Below, one piece after another: positions 49,347 to 60,362 of a stretch of DNA of 64,000 nucleotides. Position 1 is the stretch's first letter. Every line of letters starts with the position of its first letter. Position numbers and translations under genes: made by a program. The DNA is from Brevundimonas sp. MF30-B (GTDB lineage Bacteria > Pseudomonadota > Alphaproteobacteria > Caulobacterales > Caulobacteraceae). Location of the stretch: positions 220,001 through 284,000 of the forward strand of contig NZ_CP038440.1 in NCBI RefSeq assembly GCF_004683885.1, given 5' to 3'. A model generated the notes under the pieces. That model was not told the DNA's origin. It saw only the letters and a program-made list of their open reading frames with translations, and ran no database searches.

Positions 49347-50813
49347 ATGACCGCTTCCCGCCGCTCCTTCATGATGGGCGCCGCCGCCCTGTCAGCCGCC
49401 GTTGTCACCCCTGAGACCGTTCGGGCCATGGCCGCGCAGAATGCGGTTGCAGACTGGGCGCTCGCCACCGCCGATCTCGAAGGGGATGTCGCACCACGCG
49501 CCATGCGGCTGGTGCATGGGCGAGCTCCAGCGGAACTGGAGGGCGTTCTGTTCAGAAATGGACCGGGGAAGTTCCGGAGACCGGGAGGCAGCGCCACTCA
49601 CTGGTTCGACGGCGACGGCCTGATGCGCGCCTTCCGAATCCATGACGGAAAAGCCACCCTCGAGGCCCGCTTCGCGGACACGGCCAAGCGACGTCATGAG
49701 AGTGAGATCGGCGCGGTGGTGACGCCGGGCTTCGGCACGGTCGGCGACGGTCGCGCCCAGGTCGGATCGCCGGACGACGCCAATGCGGCCAACACCGCCG
49801 TCCTGCCGCTCGGCGAGGAGGTCTGGGCGCTGTGGGAGGGCGGGTCGCCGACCGCCATGTCGGCCAGGGACCTCTCCACTCGGCGGATCGTCACCTTGCG
49901 CGACGACCTGAAGGGGATGCCGTTCCAGGCGCACCCGCGCATCGATCCGGACGGCGTGATCTGGAACATCGGCCTGGCTGGGGACCGTATGGTCGTCTGG
50001 CGCCTGGACGCCGATGGCGCACTGAGATCGGCTGACATCGTCCGACTGCCGCGCGCCAGCTACATGCATGATTTCACCGCCTCCGCGCGGCATCTGGTGA
50101 TCGTTCTGCAGCCCTGGGTGTTCGAACGGGACACCATGCCCTTCATGAACCGCTTCGCCTGGAAGCCGGACATGGGCTCCCAGGTTCTGGTGCTCGACAA
50201 GGCCGACCTGAGCCGGACCCGGCTCTACGAGCTGCCCGCGTTTAGTTATTTCCATCTGGGCGACGCCTGGGAAGACTCTTCCGGCGCGATCCGGTTCGAT
50301 GTGGCCGCGGGCAAGGACGTCCGCTTCGCCGTGGACGGGGCGCGTGTGCTGGTCGAACAGTCAGGGACCGTCCCGGGCGAGCCGGCCGCCCTGTCTCTGG
50401 TGACGCTTCACGCCGACGGACGGGCCGAAATGTCGTCGTCCGGGGTGACGGCCGAGTTCCCCAAGGCCAATCCCAGGTTCGCCGGCCTGTCGCGCCGCCA
50501 CACCTCTCATGTCGCGGGAGAAACCAGCGGCCGGCCCCTGCCCACGGGATTGGCCGTGCAGGACTGGAGGACCGGTCGTTCGGACCGCTTTGATTTCGGA
50601 GAGCGGCACGTCATGGAGGAGGCGATCTGGGCGCCGAAGCCTGGCCTGAGCGGCGAACTCGACGCCTGGCTTGTGGCGCCCTCGATCAATCTGTCCGAGG
50701 GGGTGACGGAACTGCACGTGTTCGACGGGGGACGCTTGGCTGACGGCCCCGTGGCCAGCTGGCGCGGCGATGTGGCTCTGCCTGCCGGATTCCACGGCGC
50801 GTGGGCGGCGTGA
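49347..50813 (+). CDS. Carotenoid oxygenase with a Tat-type signal
   Basis: 488 residues. The iron-binding His are seen in FQAHPRIDPDG, ASYMHDFTAS, FSYFHLGDAWED and the C-terminal LPAGFHGAWAA; other family parts are RNGPGKFRRPGGSATHWFDG and AIWAPKPG. It cleaves a double bond in a carotenoid or stilbene-like compound. The N-terminus TASRRSFMMGAAALSAAVVT is a twin-arginine signal, so the enzyme is probably exported folded, which is unusual. It follows the DUF2141 gene; a LytTR regulator lies convergent after it. Confidence 0.9.
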   Translation: MTASRRSFMMGAAALSAAVVTPETVRAMAAQNAVADWALATADLEGDVAPRAMRLVHGRAPAELEGVLFRNGPGKFRRPGGSATHWFDGDGLMRAFRIHDGKATLEARFADTAKRRHESEIGAVVTPGFGTVGDGRAQVGSPDDANAANTAVLPLGEEVWALWEGGSPTAMSARDLSTRRIVTLRDDLKGMPFQAHPRIDPDGVIWNIGLAGDRMVVWRLDADGALRSADIVRLPRASYMHDFTASARHLVIVLQPWVFERDTMPFMNRFAWKPDMGSQVLVLDKADLSRTRLYELPAFSYFHLGDAWEDSSGAIRFDVAAGKDVRFAVDGARVLVEQSGTVPGEPAALSLVTLHADGRAEMSSSGVTAEFPKANPRFAGLSRRHTSHVAGETSGRPLPTGLAVQDWRTGRSDRFDFGERHVMEEAIWAPKPGLSGELDAWLVAPSINLSEGVTELHVFDGGRLADGPVASWRGDVALPAGFHGAWAA

Positions 50814-50823
50814 GCCCCAGCCC

Positions 50824-51600
50824 TTAGTACCAGCCGGCCTCGCGCAAGGCCCGGGCGTACCGGCGGCTGACCGGAACCTGAAGGCCCCCGTCCAGGGTCA
50901 AGGTGGCGCGCCCGTCGCCTCTCTCGACACCTCGAACCGCGTCCTTGGCGGCCCACCAGCTCCGGTGCGTCTGCGCGCCCTCCAAGCCCTCAAGTTCAGC
51001 GAGGGCGTCGGACAGCCGCATCAGCAAGAGATCCGAGCCCCGATCCGTGTGCACTCGCAGATAGTGGTCCTCGGCCTCCACGGCTCGAATGACAGCTCCC
51101 TTCAACTTAAGCGGCAGGCGGTCTGGGAAGCGGGCGGCCGGAGCGCCAACAGCCGCCGAGTGGGTCTGCACAGGCTTTCGCTGCAGGAAGACGTTGAGCA
51201 GGCTTAGCACCGCCGTGACCAGGGTCACCGGCGCGAAGAAGTGAACCAGCCGGCCCACGGCGGGATGGCGCCCCTGTTCGAACCACCAGACCGTATAGCC
51301 CCAGACGGCGACCGTCAGCGGCAGCGCTATCATAAGGGTAAGCAGCATGGCCCCGAGCCAAGGACGCTGATCCAGGTCGACCCAGCGCTCGAGCCATTGT
51401 GAGCAGACGTGGCCCCAGCCGGCGCCGAGAACCATAAGCGGCAGCCAGTAGACCAGGCGTTGAGGAAAGGGCGCGCCGGTCATGCCGAACGCACCGGAAA
51501 AGGCGAGGACGAAGCCCGCCGCCAGCGCGATCGCCATCCCCTTGAGCAGGCTGCGGTCAATCGTGAGCGAAACCCGCAGAAGCGCCGATGGATCAGCCAT
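50824..51600 (-). CDS. Membrane-bound LytTR-family regulator
   Basis: 258 residues. Four membrane segments (GMAIALAAGFVLAFSGAFGM; RLVYWLPLMVLGAGWG; LGAMLLTLMIALPLTVAVWG; FAPVTLVTAVLSLLNVFL) are followed from about residue 160 by a LytTR DNA-binding domain: VIRAVEAEDHYLRVHTDRGS, LLLMRLSDALAELEG, THRSWWAAKDAV and VPVSRRYARALREAGW. The ATG at 51600 has GGAGG 10 nt upstream; TTG 51639 is a longer alternative. The gene ends 10 nt from the carotenoid oxygenase gene. Membrane LytTR regulators are frequent in Caulobacterales and mostly of unknown signal. Confidence 0.87.
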   Translation of the reverse strand: MADPSALLRVSLTIDRSLLKGMAIALAAGFVLAFSGAFGMTGAPFPQRLVYWLPLMVLGAGWGHVCSQWLERWVDLDQRPWLGAMLLTLMIALPLTVAVWGYTVWWFEQGRHPAVGRLVHFFAPVTLVTAVLSLLNVFLQRKPVQTHSAAVGAPAARFPDRLPLKLKGAVIRAVEAEDHYLRVHTDRGSDLLLMRLSDALAELEGLEGAQTHRSWWAAKDAVRGVERGDGRATLTLDGGLQVPVSRRYARALREAGWY

Positions 51601-51803
51601 GCGCCGTGTTCCTCCCAGCGCGTCGACGAGGTCGGCCAAGCGGTCCCCACCCTCTTCTGCTGCGACTGCACGGCTTGTCGATCATGGGCGATAGCTAGGC
51701 CGCGATCGGGGTCCGGCGCAACTGGCGGGCCCGAGGCCGCGCGAGCCCGTTTCAAGCCCTTGGATTGACCTTCGAAGACCGACGTTCTTCATGTAATCAG
51801 AGA

Positions 51804-52454
51804 GTGTGGTCCACGAAACTTGTCATTGTCGCGTCGGCCGGCCTCCTCATTGCGGGCTGCCAGACCCTTCGCCTTGAGACCGCTCATGAAATGGGCGAAC
51901 GGCTGAACGGCAGACCGATGGAAGTCGGTCAGTGGCCCTCCACGCCGACACCCCGGGAGTTCGCCTACGCCAAGATCGCCGAAAGCGATCGCCGCTGCGA
52001 AAACTACCTCGTGGCGCTCAGCGCGGGCGACAACGCCATCGCAGGCGCCCTGGATGTCGCCGGGTTGGGCGCTAGCCTGTTGGGCGCAGGAACATCGAGC
52101 CTGTCCAACGCGAACAATCTCGCCCGAGGAACCGGCTTCCTCCAAGGCCTGCGCTCGGCCACGTCCAACACCCTGTTCAGCGGCCAGGAGTTCGCCCTGA
52201 TCTACGACACAGTGCACGCCGGACGGAAGGCGGAGCGCGCCGCGCTCAAGGCCGGCATCGACGAGGGCCATTTCGACGGATGGACGCTGGAAGGGGTGCT
52301 GGCGGTCATCAATGCGTACGACGTCCAGTGCGGGATCAACTACGCCGCCCAGATCATCCGCCAGCAGATGGCCCGCAGCTCCACGCCGCCGCCCCCTTCC
52401 GTCCTGACGCCGGCCCCGACTTCTAATCCGCAACCGGCAGACTCGGCTCCTTAG
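51804..52454 (+). CDS. Putative lipoprotein, unknown function
   Basis: 216 residues if begun at GTG 51804; TTG 51765 would add 13 residues. Signal with lipobox LLIAGCQ. The mature part has a charged helix (PREFAYAKIAESDRRCENYL), Gly-rich hydrophobic helices (ALDVAGLGASLLGAGTSSL), GLRSATSNTLFSGQEFALIY and a Pro-rich tail. No family recognised; it has two Cys in the mature part (in RRCENYL and DVQCGIN) besides the lipid-anchor Cys. Followed by a 388-bp gap. Confidence 0.7.
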   Translation: MWSTKLVIVASAGLLIAGCQTLRLETAHEMGERLNGRPMEVGQWPSTPTPREFAYAKIAESDRRCENYLVALSAGDNAIAGALDVAGLGASLLGAGTSSLSNANNLARGTGFLQGLRSATSNTLFSGQEFALIYDTVHAGRKAERAALKAGIDEGHFDGWTLEGVLAVINAYDVQCGINYAAQIIRQQMARSSTPPPPSVLTPAPTSNPQPADSAP

Positions 52455-52842
52455 CGTGGCGCCGCCGCTGAATCATCACGTGGGTCTGCAGCCGGTGCAA
52501 GACGCCACGACGCGCCTCCCCCGCTGACCCCTGTCGCTCTGCCGGAGCGGACTAGGACGTTTGCATCGGACGGCGTCGCACGCGCGAGACCCTGACCGAA
52601 ATCTGAGCACTGGGAAGCCGCATGCCCGCATCAGGTGCATTTAGCGCGCCCGGGCAACAGAGGCTGGGCGCTTTCGAACGCGTAGGCGTCTCAAGATGAG
52701 CCAGACGCCAATTACGCTGCAGATCGATGGTTAACTTAAGGTTGATCCTCGAAGCACTGACGTCACGTGCCGGTGAAGCCGCAGAGATTGGAGGAACGAC
52801 GGCCTACGCCTTCCGATTGCATTCGAGGGAAAGGAGATCGTC
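52455..52842. other. Gene-free gap with a CtrA-like box
   Basis: 388 bp without a convincing gene. At 52731-52745 lies TTAA-N7-TTGA, one mismatch from the CtrA consensus TTAA-N7-TTAA, about 100 nt before the glycine-rich lipoprotein start. An AAGGAGA ribosome site is seen at 52830-52836. No strong sigma-70 promoter was recognised, so the promoter may be activator dependent. Confidence 0.4.
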
Positions 52843-53763
52843 ATGATCCAATCAACTCGAAAGTTTTCCAGAACAGTCCTGGTCCTCGGCGCCGCCTCGG
52901 CGATGCTGATGACCGCCGCGTGCAACGGCGCGCGCACCTACAGCTTCACGGGCGGCGGCGGTTATGACGGTGGCGCCGGCGGGCCCGGCGGCGGCGGCGG
53001 CGGCGGTGGCGGTGGCGGATCGGGCGGCGGTGGAACCGGAGGTGGTGGAGGAGGAGGAGGAGGCGGCGGCGGCGGGGCTGGGGGCAGCGGCGGAAGCGCC
53101 GGGCCGGTCGGCGAACTGGCGTCCCGAGCCGGCCTTGACGACCTGCTCGACCCCATCGGTCGAGTGACGGTGGGCGACAAGACGTTGCTGGGATCGTCCG
53201 ACAGCGACGCCGCCGGCCCGCTGGGCGTTGGCGTGCTCTCGCCGGCGGCCGCCCGCGGCGACGTCGCAGCGATCAACGTCGGGTCCGGAGGCGACCTCCT
53301 GAACGTCCAGACAGGCACGCCCAACCACCCTGCGGAAACAGCGCAGGGGCCTGCCGACAGCCTGATCGGACTGAACCTGGGCGGGCGGCAGGTGCTCGGA
53401 GCGGGGAGCAGTCCCGCGCTGGGCGTCGGCGTGCTGGCGACCGAGAGCGCGACTGGGACGGCCGGCGCCGTGAATCTGCTGTCGAACGGACAGCCCGCCG
53501 GCGTGACGGTCGCGGCGCCCGGCGGCCAGGGCCCAGGCGTCGTCCAGGGCGTCGTGGGCGGCGTGACCCAAACGGTCGGCGGCGCTCTTGGAGGTCAGCA
53601 AGGGGGCGTATCCGGCGGACTGGGCGCCGGCCTCGGCGGGGCTGTCGGCCATGTGGTGGGCGGCGCGGTCGGCGTGGGCGCAGGCGGATCCGTTACGCCG
53701 CCCTCCGGCGGTTCGACCAGCGGCGGCCTGCTCGGCGGCCTGCTGGGCGGCAAACGGCCTTGA
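52843..53763 (+). CDS. Glycine-rich putative lipoprotein, likely partner of the TpsB exporter
   Basis: 306 residues. Signal with lipobox LMTAAC (Cys about residue 27). Residues about 37-88 are nearly all Gly. Then come two similar units: TLLGSSDSDAAGPLGVGVLS followed by AAINVGSGGDLLNV, and QVLGAGSSPALGVGVLATES followed by AGAVNLLSNG. The end is again Gly-rich (GGLLGGLLGGKRP). No TPS domain is seen. It is directly followed, after a hairpin, by a TpsB-type outer-membrane exporter gene. Similar collagen- or glycine-rich proteins beside ShlB/FhaC-type genes occur in other proteobacteria; that it is exported by this TpsB is inferred. Confidence 0.75.
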   Translation: MIQSTRKFSRTVLVLGAASAMLMTAACNGARTYSFTGGGGYDGGAGGPGGGGGGGGGGGSGGGGTGGGGGGGGGGGGGAGGSGGSAGPVGELASRAGLDDLLDPIGRVTVGDKTLLGSSDSDAAGPLGVGVLSPAAARGDVAAINVGSGGDLLNVQTGTPNHPAETAQGPADSLIGLNLGGRQVLGAGSSPALGVGVLATESATGTAGAVNLLSNGQPAGVTVAAPGGQGPGVVQGVVGGVTQTVGGALGGQQGGVSGGLGAGLGGAVGHVVGGAVGVGAGGSVTPPSGGSTSGGLLGGLLGGKRP

Positions 53764-53771
53764 TGGAGACA

Positions 53772-53802
53772 GGCGGAACGGTTCTCGAAAAGCCGTTCCG
53801 CC
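53772..53802 (+). terminator. 10-bp intercistronic hairpin
   Basis: GGCGGAACGG (53772-53781) pairs perfectly with CCGTTCCGCC (53793-53802), loop 11 nt. It lies 8 nt after the glycine-rich gene and 10 nt before the TpsB gene start. It has no T run, so partial termination or protection of the upstream message, giving more substrate than exporter, is the likely effect. Confidence 0.6.
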
Positions 53803-53812
53803 GCTGCCATTC

Positions 53813-55444
53813 ATGAGAACCTTCGCCGCCCTCGCCTTCGCCCTCGCCTGCATCGCGCCGAGCGGGACTGTGTCCGCATCGACCTCAGCCGCGCCTCAGG
53901 CTCGGCCCGGTCAGGAGGGGCTTCTCATCGATCGAGACAGACCGGACCGACGTCCCGCCGATGTGGCGGCCCAGACCCGGGGTCCGGACATCCCCGCCGC
54001 CGCCCAAACCGTCGAGCCGTTCGTCTTGCGGGCCGTGTCGATTGAAGGATCGCGGCTGGAGGCGGGAAGGCTGGAAGCGGCTGTGACCCCGTTCATTGGC
54101 CAGACGCTGACGGCCGACAGCCTCGCCCGGCTGCGCGCAGCGGTTGCCCAGGCCTACGCCGGATCACCCTGGGCGCTGCCCATCATCACCGTCGACGGGA
54201 GCGAGGCGGAGCGCGGGGTGCTGAAGATCACGGCGCTGGAAGGCCGGATCGATCGGATAGCCATCACGGGCGACACCGAGGGCGACGTGGATCTGGTGCG
54301 TCGCTACGCGGCGGCGCTGGCCGCCGAACATCCATTGAGCCGGCGAAGGGCCGAGCGCTATTTCTCTCTCATCGGCGACATTCCGGGTCTGAAAACCACC
54401 ACGCGCGCGGTCCAAGGCCGCAGCCCAGAGACCATCGACCTCGGGCTGGAGATCGAGCGAACGCCCTGGGAAATCGGCCTCGGTCTGGACAACCGCGGGT
54501 CGCGCACCTTGGGCCGGACGCAGCTGGTCGGCTCGGTGGTCCGCAACGGCTGGCTGACGATGGGAGATCAGACGCGGATGACGGCGGTCGCTCCGGTCGA
54601 GGTGGAGCGCTTCCAATATGCGGCCGTGTCTCACCGTCGCCCGATGGGACACGACGGAGCCGCCGTCACCGGCTCCCTGGGCTACCTGCGCACCCGTCCG
54701 CCAGGCGGGGTCGAAGGCGACGCCCTGAGCGGGGGGATCGTTGTCAGCTGGCCCGCGATTAGAGGCTATCGAGACAATCTCGTCGTCAGCGCCGGGCTGG
54801 ACGGCGTGAACAGCGACAGCGCCGTCTTCGGCGAGCGGATCGCCGATGAACGCACGCGGGTCCTACGGGCCTCGGCGGCGTGGAGCCGCGCCACGCCCCG
54901 CCTGACCGCCGGCGCGAGCCTGACCCTGAGCCAGGGGGTTGACGGCCTGGGAGCGAGGGGCCTGCCTGGCCTGACCGACCTGGACTTCGCGAAACTCAAC
55001 GCCCGCGTCGAGGCCGTCCGCGCCGTGGGCGACAGCCTGCGGCTGACGGGCGCCGTCAGCGCGCAGTACAGCCCCGACGCAGCTCCGGCGTCGGAGCAGT
55101 TCGCTTTGGGCGGCGCAGAGTTCGGACGAGGTTTTCCGAGCGCCTTGGCCACCGGCGATTCCGGGTGGGGAGCGCGGGCGGAGGCGGCTTTCAGGCCCCG
55201 CGCCGTCGGCGGCTTGCTGGCCGGAAGCGAGATCTACGTCTTCGGCGACGGTGGTCAGACGCGCATCAATCCCCGGCCCGGCCTGGCGCACGGCCGCCTG
55301 AAACTGGCCTCGGCCGGCGCCGGCGCGCGGGTGGCGCTGGGTCGCCGAAGCCAGATCGAAGTCGAGGCCGCCAAGGCGCTGACCGATCCCCGACCCGACG
55401 CCGACGACTGGCGCTTCAACTTCGGGGTATCGACGCGGTTCTAG
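53813..55444 (+). CDS. TpsB-type outer-membrane transporter (ShlB/FhaC/HecB family)
   Basis: 543 residues. Signal peptide (cut near VSAST). POTRA domain: VEPFVLRAVSIEGSRLEAGR, LARLRAAVAQAYAGSPWALP and VLKITALEGRIDRIAITGD. Then a barrel of about 16 strands begins with WEIGLGLDNRGSRTLGRTQL; late parts include FALGGAEFGRGFPSALATG (the conserved LGG..vRGf-like loop 6 region), SEIYVFGDGGQTRI and the final strand WRFNFGVSTRF. It exports a partner through the outer membrane. The only candidate partner here is the glycine-rich protein upstream. Confidence 0.88.
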   Translation: MRTFAALAFALACIAPSGTVSASTSAAPQARPGQEGLLIDRDRPDRRPADVAAQTRGPDIPAAAQTVEPFVLRAVSIEGSRLEAGRLEAAVTPFIGQTLTADSLARLRAAVAQAYAGSPWALPIITVDGSEAERGVLKITALEGRIDRIAITGDTEGDVDLVRRYAAALAAEHPLSRRRAERYFSLIGDIPGLKTTTRAVQGRSPETIDLGLEIERTPWEIGLGLDNRGSRTLGRTQLVGSVVRNGWLTMGDQTRMTAVAPVEVERFQYAAVSHRRPMGHDGAAVTGSLGYLRTRPPGGVEGDALSGGIVVSWPAIRGYRDNLVVSAGLDGVNSDSAVFGERIADERTRVLRASAAWSRATPRLTAGASLTLSQGVDGLGARGLPGLTDLDFAKLNARVEAVRAVGDSLRLTGAVSAQYSPDAAPASEQFALGGAEFGRGFPSALATGDSGWGARAEAAFRPRAVGGLLAGSEIYVFGDGGQTRINPRPGLAHGRLKLASAGAGARVALGRRSQIEVEAAKALTDPRPDADDWRFNFGVSTRF

Positions 55445-55448
55445 GCTT

Positions 55449-56111
55449 TCAGCCCTGAGCCGAGCGAACGGCGGCGGCGCCGGCGAGCGGCGCGAGGGCC
55501 GCGGCGAACAGGGCATAGGCCGTTAGAAAGGCCAGGGCGGGAGCCGGCGACAGGCCCTGTGACGCCTGCTCGACCGCGCCGGCGCCGAAGATCACCGGCG
55601 GAATGAACAGCGGCAGCACGACCACGGCAATCAGCACGCCGCCGCGCTTTGCGCCCAGCGCAAGGGCCGCGCCCAGCGCGCCGGTGAAGGCGAAGCCCAG
55701 CCCGCCGATCAGGGCGGCGAGCCCCGTCAGTCCCACCAGTTCGGTCGGCTGACCCAGGGCCAGGGCGGCGACGGGCGCCGCCAGAGCCAGGGGCAGGCCC
55801 GTCGCGCACCACTGGGCCAGGGCCTTGAGCGTAACGACGGCCTCCATGGGCAGAGGGCCGGACGCGATCAGGTCCAGCGCCCCGTCCTCGAAGTCCCGCT
55901 CGAACATCCGCTCCAGCGACAGCAAGGACGCCAGCGCCAGGGCGAGCCAGGTCGCGCCCGAGGCGGCCGGGGCCAGGACCTTGGCGTTCGCGCCCGCCGC
56001 CAGCGGCAGGATGGCGGTCAGGCACAGCAGAAAACCGCAGGCGAGCAACGGCCCGCCGCCGCCACCCCAGGCCAGGGACAGCTCGCGTCGGAACAGGCGT
56101 GTCGCGCTCAC
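55449..56111 (-). CDS. ccmB: Haem exporter permease CcmB (cytochrome c maturation)
   Basis: 220 residues, six membrane segments. CcmB features: LFRRELSLAWGGGGGPLLAC, ATWLALALASLLSLERMFER, DFEDGALDLIASGPLPMEAV, KALAQWCATGLPL and VLPLFIPPVIFGAGAVE. With CcmA it forms the ABC transporter needed to release haem-bound CcmE. The start overlaps the ccmA stop by 4 nt. ccmC and later genes are not in this window. Confidence 0.92.
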   Translation of the reverse strand: MSATRLFRRELSLAWGGGGGPLLACGFLLCLTAILPLAAGANAKVLAPAASGATWLALALASLLSLERMFERDFEDGALDLIASGPLPMEAVVTLKALAQWCATGLPLALAAPVAALALGQPTELVGLTGLAALIGGLGFAFTGALGAALALGAKRGGVLIAVVVLPLFIPPVIFGAGAVEQASQGLSPAPALAFLTAYALFAAALAPLAGAAAVRSAQG

Positions 56112-56713
56112 GACGCCGCTCCCAATTCGACGGGCCGCGCCGTCACCGGCAGCGGATCATGCACCGCCGCCAGGATGATCCCTCCGCCGGCCAGATGCTC
56201 GGCCATCATCTCGCCGACCCGCCCGCGCCAGCCGGCGTCCAGCGGCGCCAGCGGCTCGTCCAGCAGCCATAGGGGGCGCGGCGCGGCGATCAGCCGGCCC
56301 ATGGCCAGGCGTCGCCTTTGGCCCGCCGACAGTTTGCGCGTCTCGAGATCGAGCAGGGGTCTCAACCCCAGACGTTCGACCGCGCTTTCGATCCCGGCGG
56401 CGTCAGCGCCCAGATAGCCGGCCTGGAAGTCCAGTTCGTCGCGCGCGGTGCGGCCGCCCTTCAGCCCTTCGAGATGGCCCGTCAGATGCAGTCGCCCGCG
56501 TCGGGCCTCGGTGGCGTCCATGCCGAAGTCGATGGTTCCGGCGTCGGGCCGGATCAACCCGGCCACGGCGCGCAGCAGACTGGTCTTGCCCGCTCCGTTC
56601 GCCCCCGTGAGCGCACCCGCTTCGCCGGGCTTCAGCGCAAACGTCAGGCCGGTGAACAGCCGCCGCTCGCCGCGTGAGAGGGCGAGATTCTGGACATCGA
56701 GACCCGTCAGCAT
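56108..56713 (-). CDS. ccmA: Cytochrome c maturation ATPase CcmA
   Basis: 201 residues. Walker A GANGAGKTSLLRAVAGL, signature LSAGQRRRLAMGRLI, Walker B LWLLDEPLAPLD, and switch His in AAVHDPLPV. It is the ATPase of the CcmAB complex. The ATG at 56713 (MLTGLDVQNL) fits other CcmA starts; ATG 56749 would add 12 residues. It is divergent from acnA over about 200 bp, an arrangement common in alphaproteobacteria. Confidence 0.92.
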   Translation of the reverse strand: MLTGLDVQNLALSRGERRLFTGLTFALKPGEAGALTGANGAGKTSLLRAVAGLIRPDAGTIDFGMDATEARRGRLHLTGHLEGLKGGRTARDELDFQAGYLGADAAGIESAVERLGLRPLLDLETRKLSAGQRRRLAMGRLIAAPRPLWLLDEPLAPLDAGWRGRVGEMMAEHLAGGGIILAAVHDPLPVTARPVELGAAS

Positions 56714-56910
56714 GGCCGACACGCCTTGAGAACCGCTCTCAATATCCATGACGCCGTCGTGGATACATGGACGGGTAAGACAAGCCGGACTATATCCGCC
56801 ATCGCCGCAGCAGGCTTTCGCCGCGCGCGCCGGGGACCTGTGCGCCCCGTCGTCCAGCGCGCGAAGGCGCAACCGAATTGTCGGGCGGCGATGACCAGAG
56901 GAACCCTCCC

Positions 56911-59628
<2,718 letters not shown>

Positions 59629-59701
59629 GCCTCAGGCCGCGCGCGACAGGCCCGCTATCCGGCCTCAAGCAGCGCGTAGCGCGATAGGTCAACCAATAGA
59701 G

Positions 59702-59731
59702 GGCCGGCGGAGCGATTCCGCCGGCCTTTTT
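59702..59731 (+). terminator. Rho-independent terminator after acnA
   Basis: GGCCGGCGGA (59702-59711) pairs perfectly with TCCGCCGGCC (59717-59726), loop 5 nt, followed by TTTTT. It ends 8 nt before the convergent lipoprotein gene's stop. Confidence 0.9.
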
Positions 59732-59738
59732 CGTCCGG

Positions 59739-60272
59739 TCAGCCTCGGGTGGCGTTGTGAAGGCCGGGCCGACGAGGATTTCGTTCAAACGCCATTGCGC
59801 ACAGGGCTCGGCCGAACTCTTCGGACACCATCATCTGACGATCGCCGACCATGCCGGCGATCCGCCCGCCCGCCTGGGCGCCGACCACGATAGGATATCG
59901 GCCCATGACCTGACCGCCCCGTGCGGGATCGACCAGTTCCGCCGTCGCACGCATCTGATGCATGCCATGCCCCCGCACGAGGACGCCCATGCGGTTTGCG
60001 CGTCTCACCTCCTCGACGTGGACGCGCAGTTGCAACGGATAGGTTCCGTAGGCGCAGGCGTTCAACTCTTCCTGAACCTCGGCGACGAAGGTGTCGGAAA
60101 AATCATCCTCGACGTTCAGCCAGGCGCTCGACATGACGATTGAGGTCACCTGTGCGGTCTCAACCAGCCCCGGCGGCAGATCCAGCGAAGGGCCGCCTCT
60201 GACCACCGGCGCACAGGCCGCCGTCAAGACACACAGACTGAACAGGCCGAAGCCCGCGATAATCGGTTTCAT
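59739..60272 (-). CDS. Putative lipoprotein, unknown function
   Basis: 177 residues. Signal peptide from ATG 60272 (MKPIIAGFGLFSLCVLTAAC) with lipobox LTAAC. The mature part has SAWLNVEDDFSDTFVAEVQE, LNACAYGTYPLQLRVHVEEV, then MRATAELVDPARGGQVMGRY and EEFGRALCAMAF. The pattern (conserved strands with V-x-V-E-E and a polymer-like YP) recalls periplasmic lipoproteins of the DUF4410/LPS-assembly-like kind, but no family can be named. Its own promoter must lie between it and oxyR. Confidence 0.7.
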   Translation of the reverse strand: MKPIIAGFGLFSLCVLTAACAPVVRGGPSLDLPPGLVETAQVTSIVMSSAWLNVEDDFSDTFVAEVQEELNACAYGTYPLQLRVHVEEVRRANRMGVLVRGHGMHQMRATAELVDPARGGQVMGRYPIVVGAQAGGRIAGMVGDRQMMVSEEFGRALCAMAFERNPRRPGLHNATRG

Positions 60273-60362
60273 TCTTCCACTCCCGACGAAGGCGGCCATT
60301 CAGCCTATGCCCAATGAACGGTGGATGAACCTTGATACGCGTGAAATTAAATCCCCGTAACG

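Noticed and set aside
52981..53090. Poly-GGC/GGN stretch as a phase-variable repeat in the glycine-rich lipoprotein
   Set aside because: Codons vary (GGC, GGT, GGA, GGG), so there is no long perfect unit prone to slippage; it looks selected for glycine.
59629..59701. GCGCG-rich stretch after acnA considered as a third REP-like copy
   Set aside because: Only short CTCAAGC and GCGCG similarity to the 26-nt unit; not enough to call.
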